Assembly: GCA_014378705.1 (NCBI GenBank)
Contig: JACMND010000189.1
Coordinates: 1 to 64,000 of the forward strand
DNA length: 64,000 bases
From: Pedobacter sp.
GTDB taxonomy: Bacteria > Bacteroidota > Bacteroidia > Sphingobacteriales > Sphingobacteriaceae
Reading direction: 5' to 3'
In this document: positions 26,045 to 34,331 of the stretch, piece by piece
Layout: each line of letters starts with the position of its first letter
How positions within the stretch are numbered: the stretch's first letter is position 1
Program-made: the position numbers and the translations under genes
Notes under the pieces: generated by a model
What the model was told of the DNA's origin: nothing
Database searches by the model: none
What the model saw: only the letters and a program-made list of their open reading frames with translations

Positions 26045-27741
26045 GCGATTCAACGAAAAACAGGACCTTTGACGCAATTGTGATCGGCTCGGGAATGAGT
26101 GGCGGCTGGGCTGCAAAAGAATTTTGTGAAAAAGGCTTTAAGACTTTGGTTTTGGAGCGTGGCCGCGACGTAAAACACCCCATTGATTATCCGACAACTT
26201 ACAAAACCCCGTGGGAGTTTGAGCACCGAAACCAGCTTACAGCTTCACTTAAAGCAGAAAATCCCATTATAAGCAAATGTTATGCTTTCCGTGAAGATGC
26301 GCAGCATTTTTTTGTTAAAGATAAAGAGCATCCATATGTTCAAACTAAGCCGTTTGATTGGATTCGTGGCTACCAAGTTGGTGGCAAATCATTAATGTGG
26401 GCCAGGCAAACCCAGCGTTGGAGCGAATACGATTTTGAAGGCCCGGCACGTGACGGCTTTGCGGTTGACTGGCCAATACGGTATAAAGATATTGATCCAT
26501 GGTATAGCTATGTTGAGAAGTTTGCCGGGATCTCAGGAAATAAGGATGGTTTAGCCATACTGCCTGATGGAGAATTTCTACCTCCTATAGAACTTAATAA
26601 AGTGGAGAACCATTTTAAAGATTTTGTGTCAAAAAATTATAAAGACCGCCATGTCATATATGGCAGGTGTGCGCATTTAACGGAGCCGAAAGCCATACAT
26701 ACAGAACAGGGCAGAGGACAATGCTTGAATCGCAATCTTTGTCAGCGGGGTTGCCCCTATGGTGGATATTTCAGTAGCAATTCTTCTACTTTGCCTTGGG
26801 CGGCAAAAACTGGAAATTTAACTTTAAGGCCTCATTCAGTAGTTCATTCAGTTATTTATGATGATAAAAAAGGAAAAGCAACAGGTGTAAAAGTGATAGA
26901 TACCAACACCAAAGAAGAGATTGATTATTTTGCTGATGTGATCTTTGTAAATGCTGGTGCGATAAATACCAATCTGATCCTCTTGAACTCCAAATCAAAT
27001 CGTTTTGAAAATGGTTTAGCAAATGAAAACGGTCTGATGGGAAAATATGTAGCTTTTCATAATTACCGTGTTAGAATATCTGCCATTTCAGAAGATTTTA
27101 AAGGCTTCACCACGAAGGGTGACCGGCCAAATAGTGCCTACATTCCACGGTTCAGAAATGTTGAGAAACAGGAAACCAACTTTTTAAGAGGATATGCTTC
27201 CGGATTTTACGCAGGAAGGTCAGGTAAGGGTGCCCAGGGTTTTGGTACGGATTTAAAAAATCAGTTATTTTCTAATGAATTAGGACCTTGGTATGTTGGA
27301 TCATACATGATGGGTGAAACCATTCCTAAAGAAAGCAATTATGTAAGGCTGGATGAAAGTAAAAAAGATGACTGGGGAATGCCGCTTTTAAATATTTCTG
27401 TGGATTACGATGATAATGATGAAAAAATGATCCTGGATTTTGTAGAGCAAATGACGGAGATGTATACCAAAGTGGGTTTTAAAAACATTCAAAGCAACGA
27501 TAGCAAACAAGCGCCGGGTTTAGATATACATGAAATGGGAGGGGTGCGAATGGGAAATGATCCTAAAACCTCTTTATTAAATAAGTGGAACCAACTCCAC
27601 TCATGTAAGAACGTTTTTGTTACTGATGGTGCATGTATGACTTCTACATCAACCCAAAACCCATCGCTAACTTACATGGCTCTAACAGCCAGGGCTGTTG
27701 ATTTTGCAGTAAAGGAGATGAAAAAGGGCGGGTTGGTTTAG
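26041..27741 (+). CDS. GMC family FAD oxidoreductase
   Basis: 566 aa. AIVIGSGMSGGWAAKEF is the FAD dinucleotide-binding motif near the N-terminus. GGKSLMWARQTQRW is the GMC substrate-loop region, and the C-terminal GMC_oxred_C segment has HEMGGVRMG and TSTSTQNPSLTYMALTARAV. It probably oxidises a sugar or polyol and passes electrons through the membrane with the overlapping subunit 3. No signal peptide of its own is seen, so it may be exported as a complex with the Tat-type partner (inference). No cytochrome gene is adjacent. Confidence 0.92.
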   Translation: MSDSTKNRTFDAIVIGSGMSGGWAAKEFCEKGFKTLVLERGRDVKHPIDYPTTYKTPWEFEHRNQLTASLKAENPIISKCYAFREDAQHFFVKDKEHPYVQTKPFDWIRGYQVGGKSLMWARQTQRWSEYDFEGPARDGFAVDWPIRYKDIDPWYSYVEKFAGISGNKDGLAILPDGEFLPPIELNKVENHFKDFVSKNYKDRHVIYGRCAHLTEPKAIHTEQGRGQCLNRNLCQRGCPYGGYFSSNSSTLPWAAKTGNLTLRPHSVVHSVIYDDKKGKATGVKVIDTNTKEEIDYFADVIFVNAGAINTNLILLNSKSNRFENGLANENGLMGKYVAFHNYRVRISAISEDFKGFTTKGDRPNSAYIPRFRNVEKQETNFLRGYASGFYAGRSGKGAQGFGTDLKNQLFSNELGPWYVGSYMMGETIPKESNYVRLDESKKDDWGMPLLNISVDYDDNDEKMILDFVEQMTEMYTKVGFKNIQSNDSKQAPGLDIHEMGGVRMGNDPKTSLLNKWNQLHSCKNVFVTDGACMTSTSTQNPSLTYMALTARAVDFAVKEMKKGGLV

Positions 27742-27745
27742 GAAT

Positions 27746-27791
27746 GATAACAAGACTTACGAAGTTTCTAAACTTCGTAAGTCTTGTTATC
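27746..27791. terminator. Long perfect hairpin between convergent genes
   Basis: GATAACAAGACTTACGAAGTTT pairs perfectly (22 bp) with its reverse complement, with only a 2-nt centre. It fills almost the whole gap between the GMC gene and the convergent hydrolase, so it probably acts as a bidirectional terminator. There is no strong T-run. Confidence 0.7.
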
Positions 27792-27801
27792 ACCTTTTAT
27801 T

Positions 27802-28692
27802 TTAGAAACTGTTGTGGTTTTGATTTCTGTTAACTTCGTTTTGCATCACAGGTTCTTGCTGATTAAAGAACTCTAAAAGATCTGAGTTTAAATTTTCCTT
27901 TTCAGTAATAAATAAGCCATGTGGCGCACCTTCATAAACAATATATTTGGCATGAGCAATCATAGAAGCGGACTGTTCACTTGTCGGCTGAATAGGCACG
28001 ATTTTATCACTATCACCATGAATTATTAAGGTTGGCACTGTAAAAGCTTTCATATCCTGACGAAAATCCGTTTCTGAAAATGCAACCATGCACTGCAATG
28101 TTGCGGGTTGTGTACTGTTTAAAGTCAACATATTAGCCCAGTTAAGTAACGGCTGACTAACAGGGTTGTTTAAAAGACCAACTCCGAAAAAATTTTTCCC
28201 AAAATCTTCCAAAAATGCCGGTCTGTCATCTTTTATATTTTCAGCCATTTGTTCAAATATTTCTGCGGGTACCCCATCCGGATTGTCGTCAGTTTTAAGC
28301 AAATATGGTGTTACCGCGCTAATTAAAACAGCTTTACTAATCCGTTCACTTCCATATCGACCAAGATATCTAGCTACCTCTCCTCCACCCATAGAGAATC
28401 CAACTAAGATGACGTTCTCTAAATTTAACTGATCTATAACGGCCTTCAAATCCGCCGCAAGCGAATCATAATCATAACCATTAAGAGGTTTGTCAGATTT
28501 ACCAAAACCACGACGGTCATAGGCGATGCACCGGAAGCCCCTTGATGCAATTTCATTAATTTGGTATTCCCACATTTCATGACTGGAAGGCCACCCATGA
28601 ATAAATATTACCGGTTGACCGGTTCCTGTTTCTTCATAAAACAAATTTATTGTTTCATCGGAACTGCTTTGCTTTGATTGAATAAAATTCAT
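27802..28692 (-). CDS. Alpha/beta hydrolase (chloroperoxidase/arylesterase type)
   Basis: 296 aa. PVIFIHGWPSSHEMW is the oxyanion-hole region. The nucleophile elbow is GFSMGGGEV (Ser), the acid is Asp in HGDSDKIVP, and the base is His in GAPHGLF. These match the non-heme chloroperoxidase-like hydrolases, which are mostly esterases or perhydrolases in vivo. No signal peptide. The last ~20 residues (Asn/Gln-rich) extend past the usual end. It converges on the GMC gene. Confidence 0.9.
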   Translation of the reverse strand: MNFIQSKQSSSDETINLFYEETGTGQPVIFIHGWPSSHEMWEYQINEIASRGFRCIAYDRRGFGKSDKPLNGYDYDSLAADLKAVIDQLNLENVILVGFSMGGGEVARYLGRYGSERISKAVLISAVTPYLLKTDDNPDGVPAEIFEQMAENIKDDRPAFLEDFGKNFFGVGLLNNPVSQPLLNWANMLTLNSTQPATLQCMVAFSETDFRQDMKAFTVPTLIIHGDSDKIVPIQPTSEQSASMIAHAKYIVYEGAPHGLFITEKENLNSDLLEFFNQQEPVMQNEVNRNQNHNSF

Positions 28693-28891
28693 AAGTAATA
28701 GAAATTAAAATTTACTGTTGAATTTTAACAGTCTATTTTGGCTATTGTTTTTGCCTTCAGCGGTAGTTCTATTAATAAATTTAAAAAATAGATGTCCTTA
28801 ACATATTCTCAATGTAAGGAACTTACAGTACACAAATGAATGAGATTTTCCGGCTTCAAATGCGTAATTTCCATAAATCATAAAGTAAGCT

Positions 28892-29500
28892 ATGGACTTC
28901 AGTATTCTTTACCTTATTGCCGGGTTTTTGGTTCCGTTAATCCCTGCCTATATTTTATACAAAACACTTCCGGCCGAAACTTCAGTAAGCGGCCCTTTTG
29001 AGGGATTAAAAGTTAATCTTTCGGGTGCTTTCGGAGGATATTTTTTGCTGGTATTGATTGCTTTCGCTTTTAGTTATAAGTTGCTCAACGATAGTAATGC
29101 CAGACGTATTGAGAAGTTAAACAATCAAAATACAGCATTGATATTTGAAAATACAAATTTTAAAAACCAATATGAATATTGGACTATTGAAGGTCAGGTA
29201 ACCGGGAATTCGCCTGAAAGAACTAAACTTTTTGTAGATTGTAGAAGTACTCACTTTGCTTCAACAGGCGATTTTTCAAGTAATATTTACTTGCGTAACG
29301 AAAATAATTATAGCATTGTTCCAACAGCTTTATGTTTTTTTAATACCGAAGACGGCTATAAAGTAATTAATCTGAATAAAAAAACGTCCAAAGACTTCGA
29401 TAAGTTTGGGATTGTTATTGATATAAGTAATAAATTAATAAGAATCGGCAAACCAATTGTATTGAGAAAAGCAATTATGTTTAAGGATGGTAAACCATAA
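28892..29500 (+). CDS. Unknown membrane protein with coiled linker
   Basis: 202 aa, not recognised. Two hydrophobic helices (residues ~5-25 and ~47-66) are followed by a short coiled-coil-like stretch (RRIEKLNNQNTALIFENTNFKNQ) and a beta-rich C-terminal domain of about 110 residues (ending VLRKAIMFKDGKP). The C-terminal domain has the look of a small carboxypeptidase-regulatory or immunoglobulin-like fold, but no motif supports it. It stands alone between a divergent hydrolase and the desaturase. Confidence 0.65.
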   Translation: MDFSILYLIAGFLVPLIPAYILYKTLPAETSVSGPFEGLKVNLSGAFGGYFLLVLIAFAFSYKLLNDSNARRIEKLNNQNTALIFENTNFKNQYEYWTIEGQVTGNSPERTKLFVDCRSTHFASTGDFSSNIYLRNENNYSIVPTALCFFNTEDGYKVINLNKKTSKDFDKFGIVIDISNKLIRIGKPIVLRKAIMFKDGKP

Positions 29501-29679
29501 AATAACCTGTTATTATTCAGTTTATCATTTAAACGTAAATTCCTGATTTACATTAATTGTTTATTTTAAATATTACATATTTGTGGGAGTAAAAATACTG
29601 AGGTAAAAAGGTATTTAACCTAGTAAAACTAGAAATGTATTTTTACGTATATACCTAACTAAATACTAATAATACCATC

Positions 29680-30414
29680 TTGATTATCATACTTTTTTTT
29701 TTCGCCCACTGGTTTCTATCCTTATTTTTTCAAACATTTTTTTTACATAGATACGCATCACATAAAATGTTTACTTTCAGCAAAGGCTGGGAAAAAGTTT
29801 TTTATGTGCTAACCTACGTGTTCCAGGGATCTTCATTTTTAAATCCCCGAGCATATGCAATACTTCATCGCATGCATCATGCTTATAGTGATACAGACAA
29901 AGATCCGCACTCGCCACATTTCTTTAAAGATATCTTTAGGATGACCTTTCATACTAAGAATATTTTTCGCGATGTTTTAAAATATAGGCACCTTCCTGAG
30001 AAAAGATTTACAGGAAATTATCCGGAGTGGAGGTTTTTGGATTTCTTTGGCAATACTGCCGTTTCCAGAATAGGATTTGGTCTTCTTTATACTGCGTTTT
30101 ATATTTACTTCGCTACACAATGGTGGATGTTTCTGTTATTGCCAATCCATTGGTTAATGGGTCCAATCCATGGAGCCATCGTAAACTGGTGCGGTCATAA
30201 ATATGGATATTCGAATTTTGACAATAAAGATCATTCTAAAAATACAACTCCCATAGATTTTTTTATGCTTGGGGAATTATTCCAAAACAACCATCACAAA
30301 TATCCAAACAGCCCGAACTTCGCTAAAAAATGGTTTGAGTTTGACCCTGTTTTTCCGTTTATGAAATTCCTGCATTTTGTTGGTATAATTAAATTGAGGA
30401 AATTTGCCGGATAA
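29680..30414 (+). CDS. Acyl-CoA desaturase (stearoyl-CoA delta-9 type)
   Basis: 244 aa. Three histidine boxes hold the di-iron centre: HRYASH, HRMHH and QNNHH. Hydrophobic helices flank them. It introduces a double bond into a fatty acyl chain at the inner membrane, tuning fluidity. The start is a TTG: an in-frame TAA lies 24 bases upstream and no ATG or GTG intervenes. The first His box is only ~23 residues in, so the N-terminus is short but complete for this bacterial subgroup. Confidence 0.9.
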   Translation: MIIILFFFAHWFLSLFFQTFFLHRYASHKMFTFSKGWEKVFYVLTYVFQGSSFLNPRAYAILHRMHHAYSDTDKDPHSPHFFKDIFRMTFHTKNIFRDVLKYRHLPEKRFTGNYPEWRFLDFFGNTAVSRIGFGLLYTAFYIYFATQWWMFLLLPIHWLMGPIHGAIVNWCGHKYGYSNFDNKDHSKNTTPIDFFMLGELFQNNHHKYPNSPNFAKKWFEFDPVFPFMKFLHFVGIIKLRKFAG

Positions 30415-30773
30415 ATTATTTACAATAATTTCCAATTAATATTAAAATTATTAATGCATTTGTCGATTTTTATTAGATATTTGCGAATATATTTTTAATA
30501 TTTATAATAAAATGAACCTTTCCATAACTTCAATCAGCACGAATAATCTGGTCCCCATGATCCAGGTTGGCGGGCTATATGGAAATTTCTGTTCTTTAAA
30601 GATTACTTTAAAGCTCCGACGATCCAGTATGCCAAAGGCTTAATCCTGGCATCTTTTTACATTACTCCGGATACTCTCTTCCGGCATCTCACTAAACATA
30701 TTATTTATTTAACGAAAGACCAAAAACGTAGTCTTTTTTCCGATTTAAACCCGGATTTTTTTTCTTTAAACTC
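30415..30773. other. 359-bp gap before the arginine cluster, one doubtful small ORF
   Basis: The first ~95 bp are very AT-rich. A 43-codon frame (30512-30643, starting MNLSITSISTNNLVPM) is open but has no recognisable family. No clean promoter box or ArgR-type palindrome could be identified ahead of the arginine genes. Confidence 0.35.
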
Positions 30774-31454
30774 ATGAAAGAAAACGAATTTGTTGTAATT
30801 ACAGCAACAGAAGTACATCTGCAACACGCAAATACAATTTGTAATGAAATGGCAGAATCTGCGAAAGCAAGAGGAACCGGCATTGCCCGCAGAACATCAG
30901 AGTATGTGGCTCAGAAAATGCTAGATGGTAAAGCCGTTATTGCTTTGCACAAGGACGGAAGATGGGCTGGTTTCTGTTATATAGAAACGTGGAGCCACGG
31001 AAAGTTTGTTGCTAATTCTGGGTTAATTGTCAGTCCTGAATTTAGAAATTGCGGTTTAGCAAAAGCGATTAAATATAAAATTTTTGAATTGTCACGTCAA
31101 AATTTTCCGAACTCTAAAGTTTTCGGCTTAACAACTGGCTTGGCTGTCATGAAAATTAACTCGGAATTAGGGTACGAGCCGGTAACCTATTCTGAGTTAA
31201 CTCCTGATGAGGAATTTTGGAAAGGCTGTAAGAGCTGTGTCAATTATGATATTTTGATTGGGAAAGATCGTAAAAACTGTCTTTGCACCGCTATGCTTTG
31301 GGATCCGGTAGAAAAATCAAAAGAAATTAACGAGAAAATGAAAAAGCTCTCACACAAATCTTCCTTATTGGATCGTATTGAAGATAAGTTAAAAAAATCT
31401 GCGAAGTCAATTCTTCCATTCTTTGCGGTAAATTCAAAAATTTTGCAGGATTAG
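30774..31454 (+). CDS. GNAT acyltransferase of the arginine cluster, probable N-acylglutamate synthase
   Basis: 226 aa. It has the GNAT fold; SPEFRNCGLAKAIK (residues 87-100) is the acyl-CoA pyrophosphate loop. It is followed by a conserved-looking cysteine set C152-x2-C155 and C169-x-C171 (GCKSC and NCLC) that could bind zinc. No argA or argJ is present in the window, and this gene is first in the cluster, ending one base before argG. The inference is that it acylates glutamate (acetyl or succinyl) in the first step. A similar gene accompanies argG in Bacteroides, as I recall. The C-terminal 50 residues are basic and helical. Confidence 0.8.
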   Translation: MKENEFVVITATEVHLQHANTICNEMAESAKARGTGIARRTSEYVAQKMLDGKAVIALHKDGRWAGFCYIETWSHGKFVANSGLIVSPEFRNCGLAKAIKYKIFELSRQNFPNSKVFGLTTGLAVMKINSELGYEPVTYSELTPDEEFWKGCKSCVNYDILIGKDRKNCLCTAMLWDPVEKSKEINEKMKKLSHKSSLLDRIEDKLKKSAKSILPFFAVNSKILQD

Positions 31455-31455
31455 T

Positions 31456-32658
31456 ATGAAAGAAAAAATAGTTTTAGCATTTAGCGGTGGTTTGGATACT
31501 TCCTTTTGCTGCGTTTATCTTTCTCACGAACGAGGTTTTGAAGTCCATTCTGTAATGGTTAACACTGGTGGTTTTTCTGAAAAAGAACTTAAAGAAGCAG
31601 AAAATCGTGCTTATTCTTTGGGTGTTACTTCGCACATTGTTATTGATGAAACCGAAAATTTTTATCAAAGCTGCCTCAAATACCTTGTCTTCGGGAATGT
31701 TCTTAAAAATTCCACATATCCTTTATCTGTAAGTGCCGAGCGTGTTAGCCAGGCTACCGCAATTGCCAATTATGCACAAAGCGTTGGAGCCAGATACGTT
31801 GCCCATGGAAGTACAGGAGCGGGAAATGACCAGGTACGATTTGACATGATTTTTAATATACTGATACCGGAAGTTAAGATCATCACACCTATCCGCGATC
31901 TAAAATTAAGCCGTGAAGAAGAAATTAGTTATTTGAAAAAACACGGGGTTAATTACGATGGCGAAAAAGCTGAATATTCAATAAATAAAGGTCTTTGGGG
32001 AACATCTGTTGGTGGAAAAGAAACCCTTACATCCAATCAAAATTTACCGGAAGAAGCCTGGCCAACGCAAGTGACAAATGTGGAGACTCGTAGTTTAGAA
32101 ATTGAATTTTTAAAGGGTGAAATAGTTGGATTAGATCGTGAAAAGCTATCGCCGGTGCAAGCAATTCAGAAATTGCAGTCCATTGCACAACCTTATGGGA
32201 TTGGTCGGGATACACATGTAGGTGATACCATTATTGGAATAAAAGGTCGTGTGGGTTTTGAAGCCGCCGCACCGCTGATCATTATAAAAGCCCACCACAC
32301 TTTAGAGAAACATACACTTACAAAATGGCAGCTAAGCTGCAAAGATCAGTTATCTTCATTTTATGGGAACTGGTTGCATGAAGGGCAATTCCATGATCCG
32401 GTTATGCGGGATATCGAAGCCTTTTTCCAAAATTCACAAAAAACAGTTTCGGGAAAAGTATTTGTTGAACTTCATCCGTATCGGTTTCAAATTATTGGTA
32501 TAGAATCAAAGCATGATCTCATGTCGAACGAATTTGGTAGTTACGGGGAGATAAATAATGCCTGGAGCGGCGATGATGTAAAAGGTTTTTCTAAAATATT
32601 TGGCAACCAGATGATGATCTGGAATAAAATAAACAAAGGGGCTGAAAACGAAAATTAA
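31456..32658 (+). CDS. argG: Argininosuccinate synthase
   Basis: 400 aa. LAFSGGLDTSFC is the PP-loop ATP-pyrophosphatase motif, and AHGSTGAGNDQVRFD is the citrulline/aspartate-binding signature. It condenses citrulline with aspartate. It begins one base after the stop of the GNAT gene. No product gene separates it from argC except a 181-bp spacer. Confidence 0.95.
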   Translation: MKEKIVLAFSGGLDTSFCCVYLSHERGFEVHSVMVNTGGFSEKELKEAENRAYSLGVTSHIVIDETENFYQSCLKYLVFGNVLKNSTYPLSVSAERVSQATAIANYAQSVGARYVAHGSTGAGNDQVRFDMIFNILIPEVKIITPIRDLKLSREEEISYLKKHGVNYDGEKAEYSINKGLWGTSVGGKETLTSNQNLPEEAWPTQVTNVETRSLEIEFLKGEIVGLDREKLSPVQAIQKLQSIAQPYGIGRDTHVGDTIIGIKGRVGFEAAAPLIIIKAHHTLEKHTLTKWQLSCKDQLSSFYGNWLHEGQFHDPVMRDIEAFFQNSQKTVSGKVFVELHPYRFQIIGIESKHDLMSNEFGSYGEINNAWSGDDVKGFSKIFGNQMMIWNKINKGAENEN

Positions 32659-32839
32659 TTTAATTGGGCAATGAAATACAGATTTGACTTAAATAAGCCC
32701 AATGGTAGTGGAAAATTTCAGGTTTTTAAGCTGGGCCTAAAAAGTATACCGGGGCTGAACAAGCAAATATCACGGAAACTCAATTGCCAAATTTTAAAAA
32801 ATTTTAGCTATCGTTTTACAACTCTTACTTCATATAATA

Positions 32840-33898
32840 ATGGATAAAAGGCTTATTAAAGCGGGGATTATTGGCGGTGCCGGGTATACTGGCGGGGAGT
32901 TAATCCGGATCTTAATTAATCATCAGCAAGTAGAAATTGCTTTTGTACATAGCGGCAGCAATGCCAATAATTATGTTTCGGATGTTCACACCGATTTATT
33001 GGGAGATACTGATCTTAAATTCTGTAATAATGAAGTTTTAAAAAAACTTTCGTCCGGAGAGGGTCTGGCCGAAATTGATGTCTTGTTTTTATGTGTTGGG
33101 CATGGCGATGCACAGAAGTTTTTAGAAGAAAATTTAATTGATGAACGGATTAAAATTATTGACTTAAGTCAGGACTTTAGGTTAATTCAAAATTCAAAAT
33201 TTAAAATTCAAAAGGAAGGTACAAAGGCAAACAGCCAACTGCCTGTGGCCAAGTTTATTTACGGATTGCCAGAGCTAAACCTCGAAGAGATTAAATCTGC
33301 TCAAAATATTGCTAACCCTGGTTGCTTTGCCACTTGTATTCAGTTAGGCTTATTGCCTCTTGCCTCAAAAGGATTGTTGAATGGCGAAATTCATATCAAC
33401 GCCACCACGGGCTCTACCGGTGCCGGGCAAAGCTTGTCAGCCACGTCGCACTTTAGCTGGCGAAATAATAACTTATCGGTTTACAAAGCATTTGAACATC
33501 AACATTTGAATGAGATTGGAGAATCTATCAAACAACTTCAACCAAACTTTGCCGGCCAGATAAACCTAATTCCGCAAAGGGGCAATTTTACCCGTGGTAT
33601 TTTGTCTGCGATTTATTTGGACTGTAATTTATCCCTCTCAGAAGCCGAGAGCTTATTTATTAATTATTATCGGGAATATCCATTCACACACATCAGCAAA
33701 AATAACATCAACCTTAAACAGGTTGTCAATACCAATAAGTGCCTTATTCATTTAGAAAAGGAGGGAAGTAAATTATTGATCGTAAGCATCATTGATAACC
33801 TGCTAAAAGGTGCCAGCGGACAAGCGATTCAAAATATGAATTTAATGTTTGGGTTTGAAGAAACAGCAGGCCTGAAATTGAAGGGAATAGGGTTTTAA
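32840..33898 (+). CDS. argC: N-acyl-gamma-glutamyl-phosphate reductase with an in-frame insertion
   Basis: 352 aa, longer than the usual ~320. GIIGGAGYTGGELIRIL is the NADP-binding motif, and the catalytic Cys is in NPGCFATCIQLG. Between DLSQDFRL and KFIYGLPELN, which are near neighbours in family members, sit about 20 extra residues (IQNSKFKIQKEGTKANSQL..). Their DNA is a 7-nt periodic repeat. The frame stays open and all catalytic motifs are intact, so the enzyme is probably active. It reduces the acylglutamyl phosphate made by ArgB. Confidence 0.94.
   Translation: MDKRLIKAGIIGGAGYTGGELIRILINHQQVEIAFVHSGSNANNYVSDVHTDLLGDTDLKFCNNEVLKKLSSGEGLAEIDVLFLCVGHGDAQKFLEENLIDERIKIIDLSQDFRLIQNSKFKIQKEGTKANSQLPVAKFIYGLPELNLEEIKSAQNIANPGCFATCIQLGLLPLASKGLLNGEIHINATTGSTGAGQSLSATSHFSWRNNNLSVYKAFEHQHLNEIGESIKQLQPNFAGQINLIPQRGNFTRGILSAIYLDCNLSLSEAESLFINYYREYPFTHISKNNINLKQVVNTNKCLIHLEKEGSKLLIVSIIDNLLKGASGQAIQNMNLMFGFEETAGLKLKGIGF
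33185..33254 (+). repeat. Heptanucleotide-periodic insertion inside argC
   Basis: Four tandem 7-mers, ATTCAAA ATTCAAA ATTTAAA ATTCAAA (33185-33212), are followed in the same phase by AGGAAGG TACAAAG GCAAACA GCCAACT GCCTGTG GCCAAGT. The total insertion keeps the argC frame and adds about 20 residues in a loop between two conserved segments. Confidence 0.75.
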
Positions 33899-33900
33899 TA

Positions 33901-33921
33901 GTTTTACGTTATAAGTTTATG
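33901..33921 (+). repeat. Left inverted heptad border of the four-helix-bundle gene
   Basis: Three 7-mers, GTTTTAC GTTATAA GTTTATG, the last of which contains the start codon. The reverse complement of the right border reads GTTATAA GTTTTAC GTTTTAT: the same words in a different order. Confidence 0.75.
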
Positions 33922-34308
33922 CATATGCAAAATTTTAAAGACCTAAAGGCTTGGGATAAAGCGCATCAATTAATCTTGCAAATTTATAGGGAGCGTAAGA
34001 CCATTTTTAAAGATAAAGTATATAGTTTGACAAATCAATTAGGAAGAGCAGCTTCGTCCGTTCCGGCTAATATTGCAGAATGGTGCGGTAAAAATTCGCA
34101 AAAAGATCTTGAGAACCTCTTAAATATTGCTTTCGGTTCAGGTAGTGAAGCTGGATATTTTTTATTATTAGCAAAAGATTACGAATGCCACCCATCTAAT
34201 CAAAATGTAATTCTTTACGATAAGGTTGACGAGGTTGAACGGATGCTTACAGCACTGATTTATAAAGTCAGAATTAATAAAATTCAGTTATTAATGCGCT
34301 TTATATAA
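33919..34308 (+). CDS. Four-helix-bundle protein (TIGR02436 / S23-IVS family)
   Basis: 129 aa. FKDLKAWDKAHQLILQIY opens the family; LTNQLGRAASSVPANIAEW is its most conserved helix, and GSGSEAGYFLLLAKD continues it. The family was first seen in intervening sequences of 23S rRNA and is structurally related to Avd, the accessory protein of diversity-generating retroelements. The function is unknown. It interrupts the arginine operon between argC (20-bp gap) and argD (23-bp gap) and is bordered on both sides by inverted 7-nt repeats, which suggests it arrived as a small insertion. A second possible start is the ATG six bases later. Confidence 0.88.
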   Translation: MHMQNFKDLKAWDKAHQLILQIYRERKTIFKDKVYSLTNQLGRAASSVPANIAEWCGKNSQKDLENLLNIAFGSGSEAGYFLLLAKDYECHPSNQNVILYDKVDEVERMLTALIYKVRINKIQLLMRFI

Positions 34309-34325
34309 AACGTAAAACTTATAAC
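34305..34325 (-). repeat. Right inverted heptad border of the four-helix-bundle gene
   Basis: Plus strand: ATAAAAC GTAAAAC TTATAAC. In reverse complement this is GTTATAA GTTTTAC GTTTTAT, matching the left border words. It overlaps the stop codon of the gene. Confidence 0.75.
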
Positions 34326-34331
34326 TCCAAA

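Noticed and set aside
30512-30643. A 43-codon frame ahead of the arginine cluster
   Set aside because: No family and no promoter. It is noted in the gap entry but not called as a gene; it could be a leader peptide, though it lacks a run of Arg codons.
32671-32847. A 58-codon open frame between argG and argC that runs into the argC start
   Set aside because: No recognisable family, no start signal and it overlaps the argC start. An open frame of this length can arise by chance in AT-rich DNA.
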